From: Culex pipiens pallens | Lineage: Eukaryota; Arthropoda; Insecta; Diptera; Culicidae | Length of the DNA: 64,000 bases | Assembly (NCBI RefSeq): GCF_016801865.2 | Contig: NC_068937.1 | Span: forward strand, 3,001,940-3,065,939 | Direction of reading: 5' to 3' | Part shown: positions 26,335 through 39,322 of the stretch, one piece after another | Layout: every line of letters begins with the position of its first letter | Numbering within the stretch: position 1 is the stretch's first letter | Notes under the pieces: generated by a model | The model's input: only the letters and a program-made list of their open reading frames with translations | Database searches by the model: none | What the model was told of the DNA's origin: nothing | Program-made: the position numbers and the translations under genes

Positions 26335-29300
26335 GCTTTTCTATTAAGGACCCACTTTCTATGTAGAGAAAGTAATTTTCTTCACCAAAGCGGTCCCCGG
26401 CCTAGAAGTGGTCCCGATTGTTGCTCCACCTGCTGATTTTCGCAGGTCTTTTTTCCGGCGTTTTCTTGAGGATTGATGAATGGAAGTACGAGGAGGTTAA
26501 AGTTCATCAGCATTGTAAAAATAACGATGATTAATGGTGGTGCTGCTGGTGTTTTTCCTGGTCCGGATTTTGATGATGACGCAAACTGGAAACAGGTTTT
26601 TAAATTTGTTCGCGCCAACTGGCGAATTGAAACATTTAATATTAATGATCGGGGAATTTCTTCAAAATCACTCTGATAAGGAGGTTGGGAGGGAAAATGT
26701 GCTTGTTTATTTTCCACCCAAATTAAATTCACATAAAGTTCGCTTCACTTCGATTTCCGATAATCCCTCGAAGGGATGTTGATTTATACCTTTCATGTAG
26801 CACCTTGTTCCGCTCAACGCAACGGTCCTTCATCATGGACTTGTTCGTTCGTTTGGGTTGGGAGGAAAGCCATCAGGGTAGGCCATGCCAGCCGATGCAT
26901 CCTTCCGGCACGTAAACAGAAAAGCAAAACTGGAAAGGTGCAGCGACAAGACTCTGTTGGTTAAGGTTGAAACATTTCATATTAATTAATAATGATTAAA
27001 AATTTAAATAATTTTTTGATATGAAAAATATATTAGTTTAAAAAAGCGCACAAACCTAATTATTCACAAGGTTGGTGTCAACGAAGTCTTCATCTCACAG
27101 TGTCCACCGTCGTCATGGCCAACCTTGATGCATGTTGCGGAAGAGCTCAAGCCTTGGGACATGGTCACTGCGATGGATTTCTGTGGATGTTGTGTTGTTT
27201 TTGCGCCCAGATGTTTGGCCGGTGTACCCAAATGGGAAAATAACCGGACGCAACGGGATCCGGGGGTCTCTTTGGAGGTTAGTCGGAACGTTGCGTAGGA
27301 TGTCCGCTGGTTGATGTTGTTGATCGATTTTGGGATAATCGGTGTTGACCGTTTCCAATGGGACTGAGATCCGGAAAAGTAAAAGAGAAAAATGAAGATT
27401 TCAAATAAACAAATATTCATCAAAGATTGCTCCAAACAGCAATTTGACTTGATTTTCTCATCCTAGCAAACTCACCAAACAGCAACATTTCCAGCCTCGG
27501 AAGATGTTTTCCTCGTCTCATCGCTTGAAATTGCAAAATTTCCTGGAAAAAAGTTCACTTGCGAGAAAATGGCTTGTTTTTCAAATTTTGCCGAAACTTT
27601 TTTCCACCAAACTCAGTCATGGTGTTTGCAATTAAGTCTGTAAACAACAGAAGCAAGAACATGAAAAGCGCTCGTCGTGTTTTTCGGCGCAAAAAGGGGG
27701 AAAATATTTATTGGAAAAGTTGGAGGCGCTAAATTGAACAGTGTAAATTAGTAATGTTTCGGCGCTCGTGTTTTGCGAGATTGAGGAAAAGTGGTGAAAT
27801 TTTGATAAACATCAATTTCAGCAAATTAGAAATCGAAAGCATAGGATCTTTTATATTTTTTTGAAATATTTTATTTCAAATTACTTGTTATTATTAATTT
27901 CTCATGCAACAGATTTTGTACCCATTTATGGAAAAAAGTTCAGTCTTCGGCTGACTGTTGAATGCCACCACAATGACTTCTACTTTTTCAACTTCTTCTA
28001 AGGGGAAAACTTGGCGCCAAGGTGCCAAAGCAGGGCAATAAAAATGAAAACTTATTAGCGTTATATTTTTTTATGGCAATGGTGTGGTTTGCGGCGTTTC
28101 TTCCGTCCTTATGTTTTGTGTACTGTCAGCGGAATATATTTAAAATATTGCGATTGTTGCTCCCCCTTGGTTGAAGGTGGGAAACATTTTCAAGGGATAA
28201 AATATAATTAATTTTGAATGCTTAATCGATGAAAGTGACACTAATTGCAGTTGGTTTGGCGACCTGAAACGTTTAATTTATTTAAATGGAGGAGATCAAT
28301 TAATCATGAATGTAATTATCGACCAAACAATAATTAAGGGTTAATCCCATTTTCCATAGCCAACTCTTACTCAGCAAGCCGTGACGGCATTGAAACCAAT
28401 CAAATAAAATAAAAAAAGCTTTGATTTCTCCACGTGATCTGAAATGATTTTGACTTCTCAATCAGAAATCACAGAACAAAATAAAGATCAAATAGCATCA
28501 CTTCATCAAACGTCACTCTCTTTTTTGGCAGTGCAGTGTCACGTTACCGTCACGAACTGTCACCCGTGTTTGGCGTTTGATTTCGCAAAAACTTGTTTGC
28601 TTGTGTGACCTAACGAATCGGAAATCGTGGCAGGCCATGCCGGGAGTCAAATTCATCAATTCACGCACGTGACAATCATTCGCAACGCCTACTACTCTGG
28701 GCTCACCTTTCTGTTCAGCAGGGTCGTCCCAAGCCTACTTTGTTTGGACTCAATTTGCGAGTCACGTTGCTTGAACAAAGTAGGCCCTTTATAATGTGAT
28801 ACTTTGGGAAGCGAAATCGAGCGAACTTTTGACGAACTTTTTTGCTGGATATTTTTCGAAGAAGCTTAGAATCCGGCGCAAAACAGAGCAATTCACTTTC
28901 TTAATTGAATTCGAGGCTGAATCTATTTGCGCCTATTTTTGCTTAAACGAAATTTCTCTTTTTCGTTCCAGCTCGAATTTCTGTGAGGAAAACTCCTATT
29001 TAGACGCCGTTTCAAAGGGCAGCCTTTTTTCTTTTCACAAAGTGAAAGAAAGCGTTTTTCTTCTTATGTTCAATGAAAAAAGTGGTGTCTATTCGGGACA
29101 TGAATTCGACACCAAGCCACTTGAACTGAGTAGATTGAGAGAAAAAAGAGGGCCTTTTCTTGTTCGATCTACCACCTACAACTGCCACTATTTTCTACTG
29201 CTTGTTAGTGGCACTGTCAAACAAAGTTGATTTGGAAATTTTTTAATTTAAAAAAATGTTAAACCATCAATACTTTTCAATTTACTTAAATTTTCTTTCA

Positions 29301-32300
29301 ATCAAATACTATTTTCGTGATTTATGATTATTTTACAAATTTTCAGAATAATTACAACATATAATAGGAAAGAAAACTACTCACCATTAGGAAAATTGTA
29401 CGACTGAAAACTTTTGTTTGAGGAGAGGCAAAATCATACAAAATGTGAGAAAATTTTGCACTTAGAAAATAGGCAAAAAAAGAGGGCGCAGCAAAGAATG
29501 CCGAACCGGAATCCCACCCGAAGCGCTTTTTTTTCTCAGTTTCTCAATTTTCCAACATTTCCCAATTGGCAAAAAAAGAAAAAAATATATAAACACATTC
29601 ACCAAACAGCATCTCAAAGAGCTAACAAGCCAAAACAGGAATTCGTTTTTCACCGTTCTTTTCCTCTCCGGAACCAGCCAGCCATACATTTATGCATGGA
29701 TTTTTTTCTACTTCTTTTACTACTTTTCATGCATACTTTTCAACTCCGCTTTTCAATTCGAGAAACTACTTTTTATTTCGCAGCAGAAAAAAACGCAAAT
29801 AGAAAAGATTTCGAGCTGGGTAAAAGCTCGCCTCGCGCGCTCTGACTCGTTTCAAATTATCGTGCACAAAGGAGTCGCCGTCGTTATTAGATTTAAATTT
29901 TTTAGCAGGCTACTTGGTTTGCGCTTGGTTTTTTTGTGAGTAAGCAGACAAGTGGAATGATGAGCTGGTTTAAATAGAAAGAGATTTTTTTATTTAAATT
30001 TAAACAAAATAATTGAAACAAGTTTATTTTGGGTAATTCAATTTAGACCGTTCAAATTGTACACCTATTTCAAGCATAATCTTGGAACAAGGTAAATCTT
30101 CTACACACTACACACTATCACAATTTCATGATCATGATCATCATCATATCATTACATTTATCACCCGTCAGCTTACTACGGCGACTTCGCTCAACTATCA
30201 CAAAAACTCCTCTAAATTGCGTTGCACGAGGCAGTGTTGCCAGACGCTATCCCAGGTGGCTTTTTTTGCCACCATCAACTTCATGATGGTCTGAAGCTTT
30301 TTTTCCGGAAATTTTTTGGAACAAGCAAAAAAAGACAGACATTTACTTCCTTTTTATTGCTTTAACGTGGGTGTCCTTCGCAGAGCGGGGTCTCGAAGCT
30401 CGATTTATTAAGCGTACACGGTAAAAAAAACATGAAAGGGTAAATCATAAAGAAAGCCCCTCCAGTGGACGGCCATTATGGCGAATGTGGCCGCTTCTTG
30501 GTTGGATCATGGTGGTCATGAAGGATTTTATAGCACGTCGTAGAAGTTGGAGCTTATGGTGGTCGTAGTAGGCTGGAAGTTTCGAGTAAAAAGACACTTG
30601 ATTGCGCTTAAAAAATAACTAATGACATTTTGTTAAATTTATTCTTGATTACTCTAGCGAACAAATGTTGCAAAACTTTAATCGTAAAAAACGTCATGCC
30701 AGCACGTGTTTCTGGAAACAACTTTACTATTTTTGTTTGGACGTGATCATCCAGAGTTTGGGTTTTTTTTTAGTTTTGCAAGTTTTGAAGCTCGAAATAA
30801 AGAAGTTGACTTTAGTTTAATTTTTTATTGTCTTTCAAGCAAACAAATACTCTAACTACGTAATTGTCATAAATTTAAATATGCATTCCAATCTGACACT
30901 TTAACCCTAACTTAACATTCAAACCAACTCCAATCGCAGCAAGCTGCGTCGTGACAATATTCCCCATTCCAATGCAAGCTAGGATATCACTCCGGTAAAC
31001 TGTTTTCGTCAATTTAGCACAATTTTATCCGCAATTGATGAGAATTTATTCCCTACCGCGAAGTCGAATCCAATCCAACAAAACCACTGCACCAATTTTC
31101 TGCGCCCTGAAATCGAACCTAACCTCGAAATAAAGGCAGTAAGAAAAAATCAGTTCTAGAAGCGAAAAAACATCCCAAAAATAGGAAATAAATCTTGCCA
31201 AATTAAATGCGCATTTCCGTTTGACGTTTTTTTTTCAGTTTTTCTTCCTCATTGCTTGAAATTCTCTATCCCACGCGGGAATGCTGCCCGTTGGCAATCG
31301 ATTATCCGACATCGGACCGACACAATCGACGAGAGCGTCATGAAATGTATTTTTTCGTAGGGGGTTGATACTGTTGTGGGGAGAAGTACACGCTAAATGA
31401 CGGGATTTATTGCCTTTTGTTGGCATGTTTCCAACTAGAAAATTACACTGACGATGCTGATAACAGGAAAAATATCAAAGAGATTGAGACATATTTATTT
31501 TATAATCTTTTTACTTTAAATTGACAATTTTAAGCTAGATTTAAAAAAAGTCATTGTTCTGTTAACTGTGTAATTCAAATCAGAGTTGGCCATGTGCAAA
31601 CACACCCTCTCGCACACATACTCTTGAACAAAAAGAAAGTGACGTTTGCTAAGCAGGAGGCACAGTGATTCAAACTTTACCATTAGTGAAGCTTCTTCGC
31701 CAGGGATGGTAACTCACAAATCATGGAAATTCAGTGATTTTGTAACTTCGTGAAGAGAGTAGACCGATGTGGTTTGTGAGTATAAAAGCTTACAAGTTGA
31801 CAATGAAATTTATATGCGGACTTTTCAACCTCTGGTAAAACATAAATTTGCCGTTGGCTGATTCTGGTGAATGTGCTTTTGTGAAATTAAATGTAAATTT
31901 CCTCTTTTTCAGTGGTGCTTGTTCACATCAGAGCCTCTGAAAAGAAAAGAGCAGAGCATGTTTTTTTTTGCCTACAGGCAGTCAGACTAGAAAGCATATC
32001 CGGCAAGAAATTACTTCAAAATGACTGAAACGCTCTCAGACTGACTGAAACGCATCCCAGCGGAAGTAGCCTGCTTTGTTTTATGTTGTATTTCAGAGCA
32101 AGTGTAGAAGTCTGAGTATTTCTTTTGTGTGTTTAAGTTGTCTAAAATTTGTGATTTCAATTTCTTTTCAAGATAATTTCATGGTTAACAATCGATATTC
32201 AAAATAATAAGATTACCACAAGTGAGACCCGCAAATCGCTCAAAATCATTAACCAAAGCTAATCAATCCCTTGAAGTGCCATTTAGATTTGGTTCACCAT

Positions 32301-33666
32301 TAACCACAATGCTCACTTGAAGACCTCAAATCAAATTCGTGAATCCTTACCAATTGAGTGCTAATCCAATCCAAGTGACCTAATGCCTGACAGCCGAAAC
32401 CGCCACGTACCAGTCGCAGTTGGCCACATTCAAGTAGGCGGTCGATTCGGGCTTTATTTGCGCTGAGCAAGCCCTAAATTTGCACGCTTGCTGCGATCGA
32501 TCATGAGGGTGGAAAACGAGGGGCGAGACACTCATTAAACTGCAAATGGGCTAAAAATTGAATTATACCGTTTGGGCGAGCAAATGAGCGATTTAGGTGA
32601 AATTTCACGCTACAGTGAGCGTTTTGGGTGCGTATTTGCTTTCAGCTTTATTGAATTAAGAGCACTGGTTTGCTAGCAAACAGATTTAGAGCCGATTTGT
32701 GGTCGATTTGGGGCTGAGCTGAATTTGAGGTTAGGAATCGTTTGAACATTGTTATTCTAGTGCAACTTATTTTGAAGCAAGCGAAATTAACCCTCACGTC
32801 ATAACCTACAAAACACCAAACATGTTCCAGTCATGACGTGCTTCGATTTGGCTCACTCTTTATCGGTAAACGTTCGCATCGCGAACATCCCCTCGAGTCC
32901 CAAAAAATGCCTCATTAATATTCATGAGCCATCACTTTGGGGAATTCGCGTGCTCATACGTAAGTGGGTGTGAGTGTGTCCTCTCATTTGCTTATAGAGT
33001 TAAGTGTACTTGTGTGATATTTTATCGCCTTAAGCTGCCAAAACTCCCAATTTGCTTATCACACCCTCGAAAGAGTGCTGCATTTTTACATCAAAATGAT
33101 GCAATTCAAGTTGTCCGTGCGAGGAATTTATCGTTGAGCAAACACTCCTTTTTTCTGCGATAAGGTTGATCAAGTTGAGTTCGTTTCAATGTACTCTTGC
33201 GAATTTTATGTTTATTTTATTCATCGACTTCCATGAAAATAGATAACGATTTCCAATTTAAACACATTTACATTCCTCATAGCAAGTCACGAAATCCCCC
33301 TTGCCTACTTTGATGGTGTTACAGCGGTTGCCAGCTTAATTACAGACCATTTAACCAAAGAGCACTCCCGAGACGGTGGCAAAGTTTTCCGGTGACTTCC
33401 GTGGTTGGCTTTCCGGAAGAGGAATTGGATTGTGGCTGCGAACAGCTGTTGGAACATTTTCCACGGGTTGTTAGCTCAGCTGGAGGAGGTGAGAATTTTC
33501 CACGTCGGTTTTTATCCCGGGCTGGTTTTTATTTGTCTTTTGCCACGTACTTTAGATTCATTTGCACCTAGGGAGAGTGGGCGATAATGACGTGTTCACT
33601 TTACACGCTAAGTTAAGTAGGTTAATTTCTTGCGTTTTACTTCCTTACAGTGAATTTAAGGCTGCT
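26335..33666. other. long non-coding stretch
   Basis: No gene is recognised over 7.3 kb. It contains dispersed motifs (30171, 30564, 30935 and 32486 for CGYAGYARGC; 30232 for CAGTGTTGCC) and a small hairpin at 28733-28785. An open frame at 28796-29230 (144 codons) has no domain. The tract CAGCTGGAGGAG|gtgaga near 33490 resembles a donor, but no exon is supported. Confidence 0.4.
28733..28785. repeat. short perfect inverted repeat GCCTACTTTGTT
   Basis: GCCTACTTTGTT (28733-28744) and its exact complement AACAAAGTAGGC (28774-28785) flank a 29-nt loop. The arm is a variant of the dispersed AGTAGGC word, so this may be two opposed copies of that site rather than a structured RNA. Confidence 0.8.
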
Positions 33667-34154
33667 TAAGGCCGTTGCAAATATTTTTCAAAGTTTATGT
33701 CGCCCCCCCCCCCTTCAAAATTGGTCTGAAAAATCAGGGGGCAAAAAAAATATTTTTCCAAAAAACTTCAAAATTTTCATGAAAATAGAAGTCGAATCAA
33801 CTGAAAACATTCTAAAATGCATTTTTCTGCATTGATAGTAATATTTAGCATGTTTGGGCTTGTTTGAAAATGTTTTGAATTTTTATAAAATTCCAATATA
33901 CAGCACCGCAAAAAAAATATTTTTCGCAATAAATAAAATTTTCGTCAATACTTGGATATTTTGGAAATAAATGATGGCAAAACAACTGGACAGGTGTATA
34001 ATGCATTTTTAAACACTTTTTTCATTAAAATATTGAAACCATTGCTCGTAATTTCAATTTGTATACTTTTTATTTTTTTGCCCCCCCCCCCCCCCCCTCC
34101 ACTTTGGTCAGAGTCGAGGGACATAAACTTCAAAAAATATTTGCAACGGCCTAA
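33667..34154. mobile_element. 482-bp miniature element with TAA duplication (PIF/Harbinger-like)
   Basis: The element spans 33670-34151 and is flanked by TAA (33667-33669 and 34152-34154). The ~33-bp imperfect inverted ends start GGCCGTTGCAAATATTTTT. A 3-bp TWA duplication with GG-starting ends is typical of PIF/Harbinger miniature elements. Each subterminal region has a long C homopolymer (about 11 near 33704 and 17 near 34081), broken only slightly. There is no coding capacity. Confidence 0.85.
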
Positions 34155-37070
34155 TTGAATCCTAAATAATAATAATTAAAAAATGATAAGAATCAAATTG
34201 ATTTACTTTCTCGACAATTCAAACAGTCTTTAAGGAAATTTCCAAAACCAAACAAAAATTTAAAAAAGGTACAGAAAAGTTCAAGCCCTAAGGTTTAATT
34301 TTCATAACAATTGGAATTAATCAGAAAAAGCTAAAATAAATCTTCATCAATTGCAACTATTCTTGATTGATTGCCTAGCTGTAGGCGATCTTTCTATAAA
34401 AAATGCACCACGCCAAAAAAAGGAAAGAAACAGGAAGCAATAAACAGCAAAATTCACCCGCAGCAGGCGGTGACTCTATCAAAAGAAAAAACTGAAGAAT
34501 GAAGTGGAGGAACAGGTGAGCTTAAAGGTTGGTGGAGGTGGCTAGTTCGTTAAAAGAGCAGGGAGAAACTTTCTTCAAAGAGTTTAATTTTCTGCTGGTT
34601 TGGCTTTTTTGTTGTTTCGTTCTACCTTGAAAAAAAAAAGAGTGATGATTTAAAATTTGTGAGTTTTAATCATCACTTTTTCTAAGAAATCTCAAATGTT
34701 CAGCTTGCAATTGAGTATTGAAAGTTAGGTTTTCCAAAATTATGTCCAAAATTTGACCAATTTGCTCGTTGTTCTTAGAAAATAAAAATGACGAAGAAAC
34801 CCGCACACTTGGATGGAAATTGAAAAAAATAGTCGCTTTTTTGCCCACCTTGCTTGCTGGATCGCCTACTAGGATGGTGCTGCAGCAGTGCACCTTTGTT
34901 TTTTGCCAGTTGTCTGAGAAGTGGTCGTCGTGCACGTGGATGATTACACGCTCTAATGAACTAAACACAGAATTGGATGTTTGAACTGAGATGGAGCATC
35001 ACCTGGAGAAGCTAATGAAGCGGTTTGCCAAAACGGTAAATTGAGCATTTCAGATATTTGGGAATCAAAAGTTTGGAATTCCGATTGATGGTGAATTTGA
35101 GCATCTCAAGCTAAGTCAATGTCAATGTAAATTGACATTTAACACGGGAAATCTCTCATATCACAACTACTTAAAATTATTGATTTCAAAATTAAAAGCA
35201 CGCATCTTCTGTAAGTTGAGCATTTTACCTTAAACATTTGCAGCCATGTTCTTTTTCACTTTTCTTTCTACCAAATAAGAACGCATTAAGGACAAAGTAT
35301 ATTTTAATTAAACTTCATTCTTTTTACAAACAGAGCCACTCGACTGCTGACCGTTTTGTTTGCTGTTTTATTTGCTTACCACGGTCAGAAAACCTTCCTC
35401 AGCTGGAAAATGAACGGACAACCATTTTTCTTTTGTGCCCAAGTTAACTTAAGGTTGGGTGGGAATTCCCACCCTCTTGCTCGGAAGGCACTTTGTTTCG
35501 CTCATTTTGTGCATATAATTTTCACTTTTTTCAGTTTTGCAAAATGTCCTCTGAACCATTTCTTTTCATTCCCATGATAACGGTGTTGAGACGAGTATTG
35601 TAAGGGAAATGAAAAGAGAAAGTAAGAAGTGGAAACGCTAATGGCGGCGACCTTCTTGGACTTCTTAACATTTCTGGCTATCTTTGAACGAAATAAAAAG
35701 AGTCTTTGTTCATCACTCATCCGCGTCCTTCTCATCTTTTGCTGTTTAAAAATATATTTTACGGCTAACGACATAATTACCGGACCTTTTTGTTGGGATC
35801 CTTTGGGGTCATCATCGCAGCAGGCCGTGGTGAAGATCCTTAAAATGTCATTTTCATTATGAAACAATTACTGAGGGGCACTTTCACTTTTCTAACTCTT
35901 GAATTTCTAAAAATAATTTTATTCCGATCACGTCTCAAATAACCTCATTTGAATTTCAAAACTACTCAAAATCAACAATTCCTTGCCGCAGTTTGCTGTT
36001 TTCCAATTTTCCAAACAAAGACAATTTGATTGATTCGTAATGTGTGCGTCCTCGTCTCGGCAGAGACTGCATCGCAGTAAGCCATGTCCGAATGATGTTG
36101 TTCTTGTTTCACCGTCATCGCCATCTAGATCCGGGATGCCGGTCACGTAGCCCCTTAACTTGGTCCAGAAGGCGGATTTTGCAGCGTGTACTTCTGGCCC
36201 TGGGAGAACGTAATCCACGTCAGTCTTTTCAGTACAAATCCGCCTTCCACCTTCACTTTCTTGTAGCTCCTTTAAGCTTAACTCCATGCTGAATCCGGAA
36301 ATCCCTTCCACCGGCTACTGCGATTTGAGTTATTCAGCACACACCGGGACACTGCGGACTGCTCCGTTTGCAAATGTTTGCTACGATGTCCAGAATGTGC
36401 ATGCAAGGTTTAGGCCTTCAGCCATGGACTGCTGCGATTGCTTATGCATATTTCTAGGGTAAAGGACTTTTGAATTGAAGAACTTGGAGCAGATTTGCAA
36501 CGATCCAGGATTTCGATTTGTTATGAAACGGAAGGGGATATTTGGTTTAAAAAGTTAATCTGAAATTTAAGGAGAATCTTCACCACGAAACCATAAGTTG
36601 AGAAAAATTCTAAATATGTTATGACATTCCGAACAGTGTTGCCAATATTTTAAAAGCAAAAAGTTGTAAAATCGATTTCATTTGAGTATCCTCCTCCTCC
36701 CCTTTCCCATCATGGCGCACTTGGATCGACTCTAAAGCTTAATTAAGCGACCAGTTTGGGCTAAATTGACGCAACCCCCTAAATAGATACAACTTTGTTC
36801 CCAACTTCTCTTTTCCACAGTCACAAAATATGGTGTCGATGTTGTTCGTTTCAATTTCGATTAAAATCGATGTTGGTATTTTTCATTCCCAATCTTGATT
36901 TTTTCCCCCGATCATTTGTGACGTGACACATTTCGTTAAGGGGAATCGGGTCCACGTGCAACTGAATTGCAGCTTTTCGGACGAAACACAAATTCAATTT
37001 TAGCAAATTGATTGTGAAATTGCGAAGTTGGGAATGCCATCACCGTTTTCGGGTCGCTTCGTTCCTCCAA
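34155..37070. other. non-coding stretch
   Basis: No gene is recognised. A 127-codon minus-strand frame (35928-36311) has Cys-rich patches but no identifiable fold and no matching splice sites. Dispersed motifs lie at 34459, 35816 and 36073, and CAGTGTTGCC at 36634. Confidence 0.4.
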
Positions 37071-37170
37071 NNNNNNNNNNNNNNNNNNNNNNNNNNNNNN
37101 NNNNNNNNNNNNNNNNNNNNNNNNNNNNNNNNNNNNNNNNNNNNNNNNNNNNNNNNNNNNNNNNNNNNNN
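37071..37170. other. assembly gap of 100 N
   Basis: Exactly 100 undetermined bases, a scaffold join. Open frames reported through it are meaningless. Confidence 0.98.
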
Positions 37171-37471
37171 CCGTCGACTCGCGTTGCGCGACAAATAATT
37201 AAGCTTATGTACAGGTGTGGATCATGAGTCATCCTCACCTGAAAAGCCCTTCATTAAATTTCGCCAATTGTTAGGCAATCAAAAAAATGGTTAAGCTTTC
37301 AATTATGAATGTGCGATGTTTTTCCACAGGGGAAATTGAGGGTGTGGCTTAACCAAATTCATTGGCATGTTCGTTCAATGGAGAATTCGACCTTCTCATT
37401 ATTGACCAACATTTTTGAGAATGTTTTAGGAACATAATTTTGATATTCCAATAACATAATTTAAAGTTTCA

Positions 37472-37533
37472 CGACAATGGTTCGAACCCATGACTTCAGA
37501 TTTTGAGGTGTACTCACTACACCATACGGAAAG
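37472..37533 (-). tRNA. tRNA-like sequence (SINE head or tRNA pseudogene)
   Basis: On the minus strand, TGGTGTAGTGAGT (complement of 37512-37524) resembles an A box and GGGTTCGAACC (complement of 37479-37489) is a near-perfect B box. The T-arm ATGG-GTTCGAA-CCAT folds. The anticodon stem does not. It ends about 20 bp before the solo LTR. Confidence 0.55.
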
Positions 37534-37550
37534 TCATGAAGAATTGCAGA

Positions 37551-38174
37551 GGTCTGCACAATTTAATTCATGAGGTTCATCGATGCTTCTCATCGGAACG
37601 GACAACTTTTAGTAGAACAAAATTTAGTAGAGTTTTCGGGGACTGACTATAAAAACCCCAAAATTCTTGAGGAGGGCAGTTAGTTCCAGAGTTAGTTCCA
37701 GAATTAGTTCCAGTCAGTTCCAGCCAGCTCCACTCCAGTGCAGTTCCAGTTCCAGAAGACGCCCCAGACCAGCCGGACCCGCCAGCAGCCACCAGTAGCA
37801 GAGGCCCCAGTCCAGCCGGACTTAGCGGTGGAGGCCGCAGTCCGCCGGGACTTAGCCGCCGTGAAGAGTCCGCCGGGACTTAGCCGCTGTGAAGAGTCCA
37901 CCCGGGACTTAGGAGTTCGGGGTCTGGCATGGTTTGGCGAAGAGGTCTGGAGGACAAGTCTGGCTTCGACGTAGAGAATTGGCTCGACGAAAGTCTTAAT
38001 GAAATCAGCAACAAAAAGTTGAGTGATGTGATCGTGCGCGTATAAGTTGACAAAAATGTAATCTTTAAAAAAGTGTAATATACAGATAAGTGAAGTTTAC
38101 TGATCTGTTTTGACTCTACAAGTAAATATCACAAAAATCCTGAAAGCCTAAACCGCTCGGGCCGTTCACAGGTC
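37551..38174 (+). mobile_element. solo LTR, 616 bp, GGTC target duplication
   Basis: The sequence 37555-38170 begins TGCACAATTT and ends CCGTTCACA (TG...CA). It is flanked by the 4-bp repeat GGTC (37551-37554 and 38171-38174), as usual for Ty3/gypsy-type elements. A TATA-like CTATAAAAACCCC lies near 37648, with a run of AGTTCCAG words starting ~35 bp downstream, giving the plus orientation. A GC-rich middle carries imperfect GTCCGCCGGGACTTAGCCGC repeats. No internal region or second LTR is adjacent, so it is best read as a recombination remnant. Confidence 0.72.
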
Positions 38175-38290
38175 CATCCTTCATCGTCGTCGTCAAAACT
38201 AGGGCAAAAGTATCTTTCAAGTCTGGGAGAGATGGTCTTTTTAGGTGTTTTTGAGATTGAAATGCACATAAACCCTGTGTTGGCAACTTC

Positions 38291-39322
38291 AGTAATTACA
38301 GTAATTTTAGTAATTTTAGTAATTTTAGAAATTTTATTATTTTTTTGTAATTTGAGTTATTTCAGTAATTTTAGTAACTTTAGTAATTTTAGTAACTTTA
38401 GTAATTTTAGTAATTTTAGTAATTTTAGTAATTTTAGTAATTTTAGTAATTTTAGTAATTTTAGTAATATTAGTAATTTTAGTAATTTTAGTAATTTTAG
38501 TAATTTTAGTAATTTTAGTAATTTTAGTAATTTTAGTAATTTTAGTAATTTTAGTAATTTTAGTAATTTCAGTAATTTTAGTAATTTTAGTAATTTTAGT
38601 AATTTTAGTAATTTTAGTAATTTTAGTAATTTTAGTAATTTTAGTTATTTTAGTAATTTTAGTAATTTTAGTAATTTTAGTAATTTTAGTAATTTTAGTA
38701 ATTTTAGTAATTTAAGTAATTTTAGTAATTTAAGTAATTTTAGTAATTTTAGTAATTTTAGAAATTTTATTATTTTTTTGTAATTTGAGTTATTTTAGTA
38801 ATTTTAGTAACTTTAGTAATTTTAGTAACTTTAGTAATTTTAGTAATTTTAGTAATTTTAGTAATTTTAGTAATTTAAGTAATTTAAGTAATTTTAGTAA
38901 TTTTAGTAATTTTAGTAATTTTAGTAATTTTAGTAATTTTAGTAATTTTAGTAATTTTAATAATTTTAGTAATTTTAGTAATTTTATTAATTTAAGTAAT
39001 TTTAGTTATTTTAGTAATTTTAGTAATTTTAGTAATTTTAGTAATTTTAGTAATTTTAGTAATTTTAGTAATTTTAGTAATTTTAGTAATTTTAGTAATT
39101 TAAGTAATTTAAGTAATTTTAGTAATTTAAGTAATTTTAGTAATTTTAGTAATTTTAGTAATTTTAGTAATTTTAGTAATTTTAGTAATTTTAGTAATTG
39201 TAGTAATTTTAAGTAATTTTAGTAATTTTAGTAATTTTAGTAATTTTAGTAATTTTAGTAATTTTCGTAATTTTAGTAATTTTAGGTAATTTTAGCACTT
39301 TTAGTAATTTTAGTAATTTTAG
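38291..39322 (+). repeat. 9-bp tandem array (AGTAATTTT)n
   Basis: About 115 copies of AGTAATTTT with scattered substitutions. The unit length divides by three, so one frame reads Ser-Asn-Phe repeats for 183 and 143 codons. This is a by-product of the array. A local duplication is visible: the stretch with gaaattttattattttttt appears twice, near 38327 and 38761. Confidence 0.97.

Noticed and set aside
38232..39216. Ser-Asn-Phe repeat proteins of 183 and 143 codons
   Set aside because: A product of the 9-bp array with its length divisible by three.
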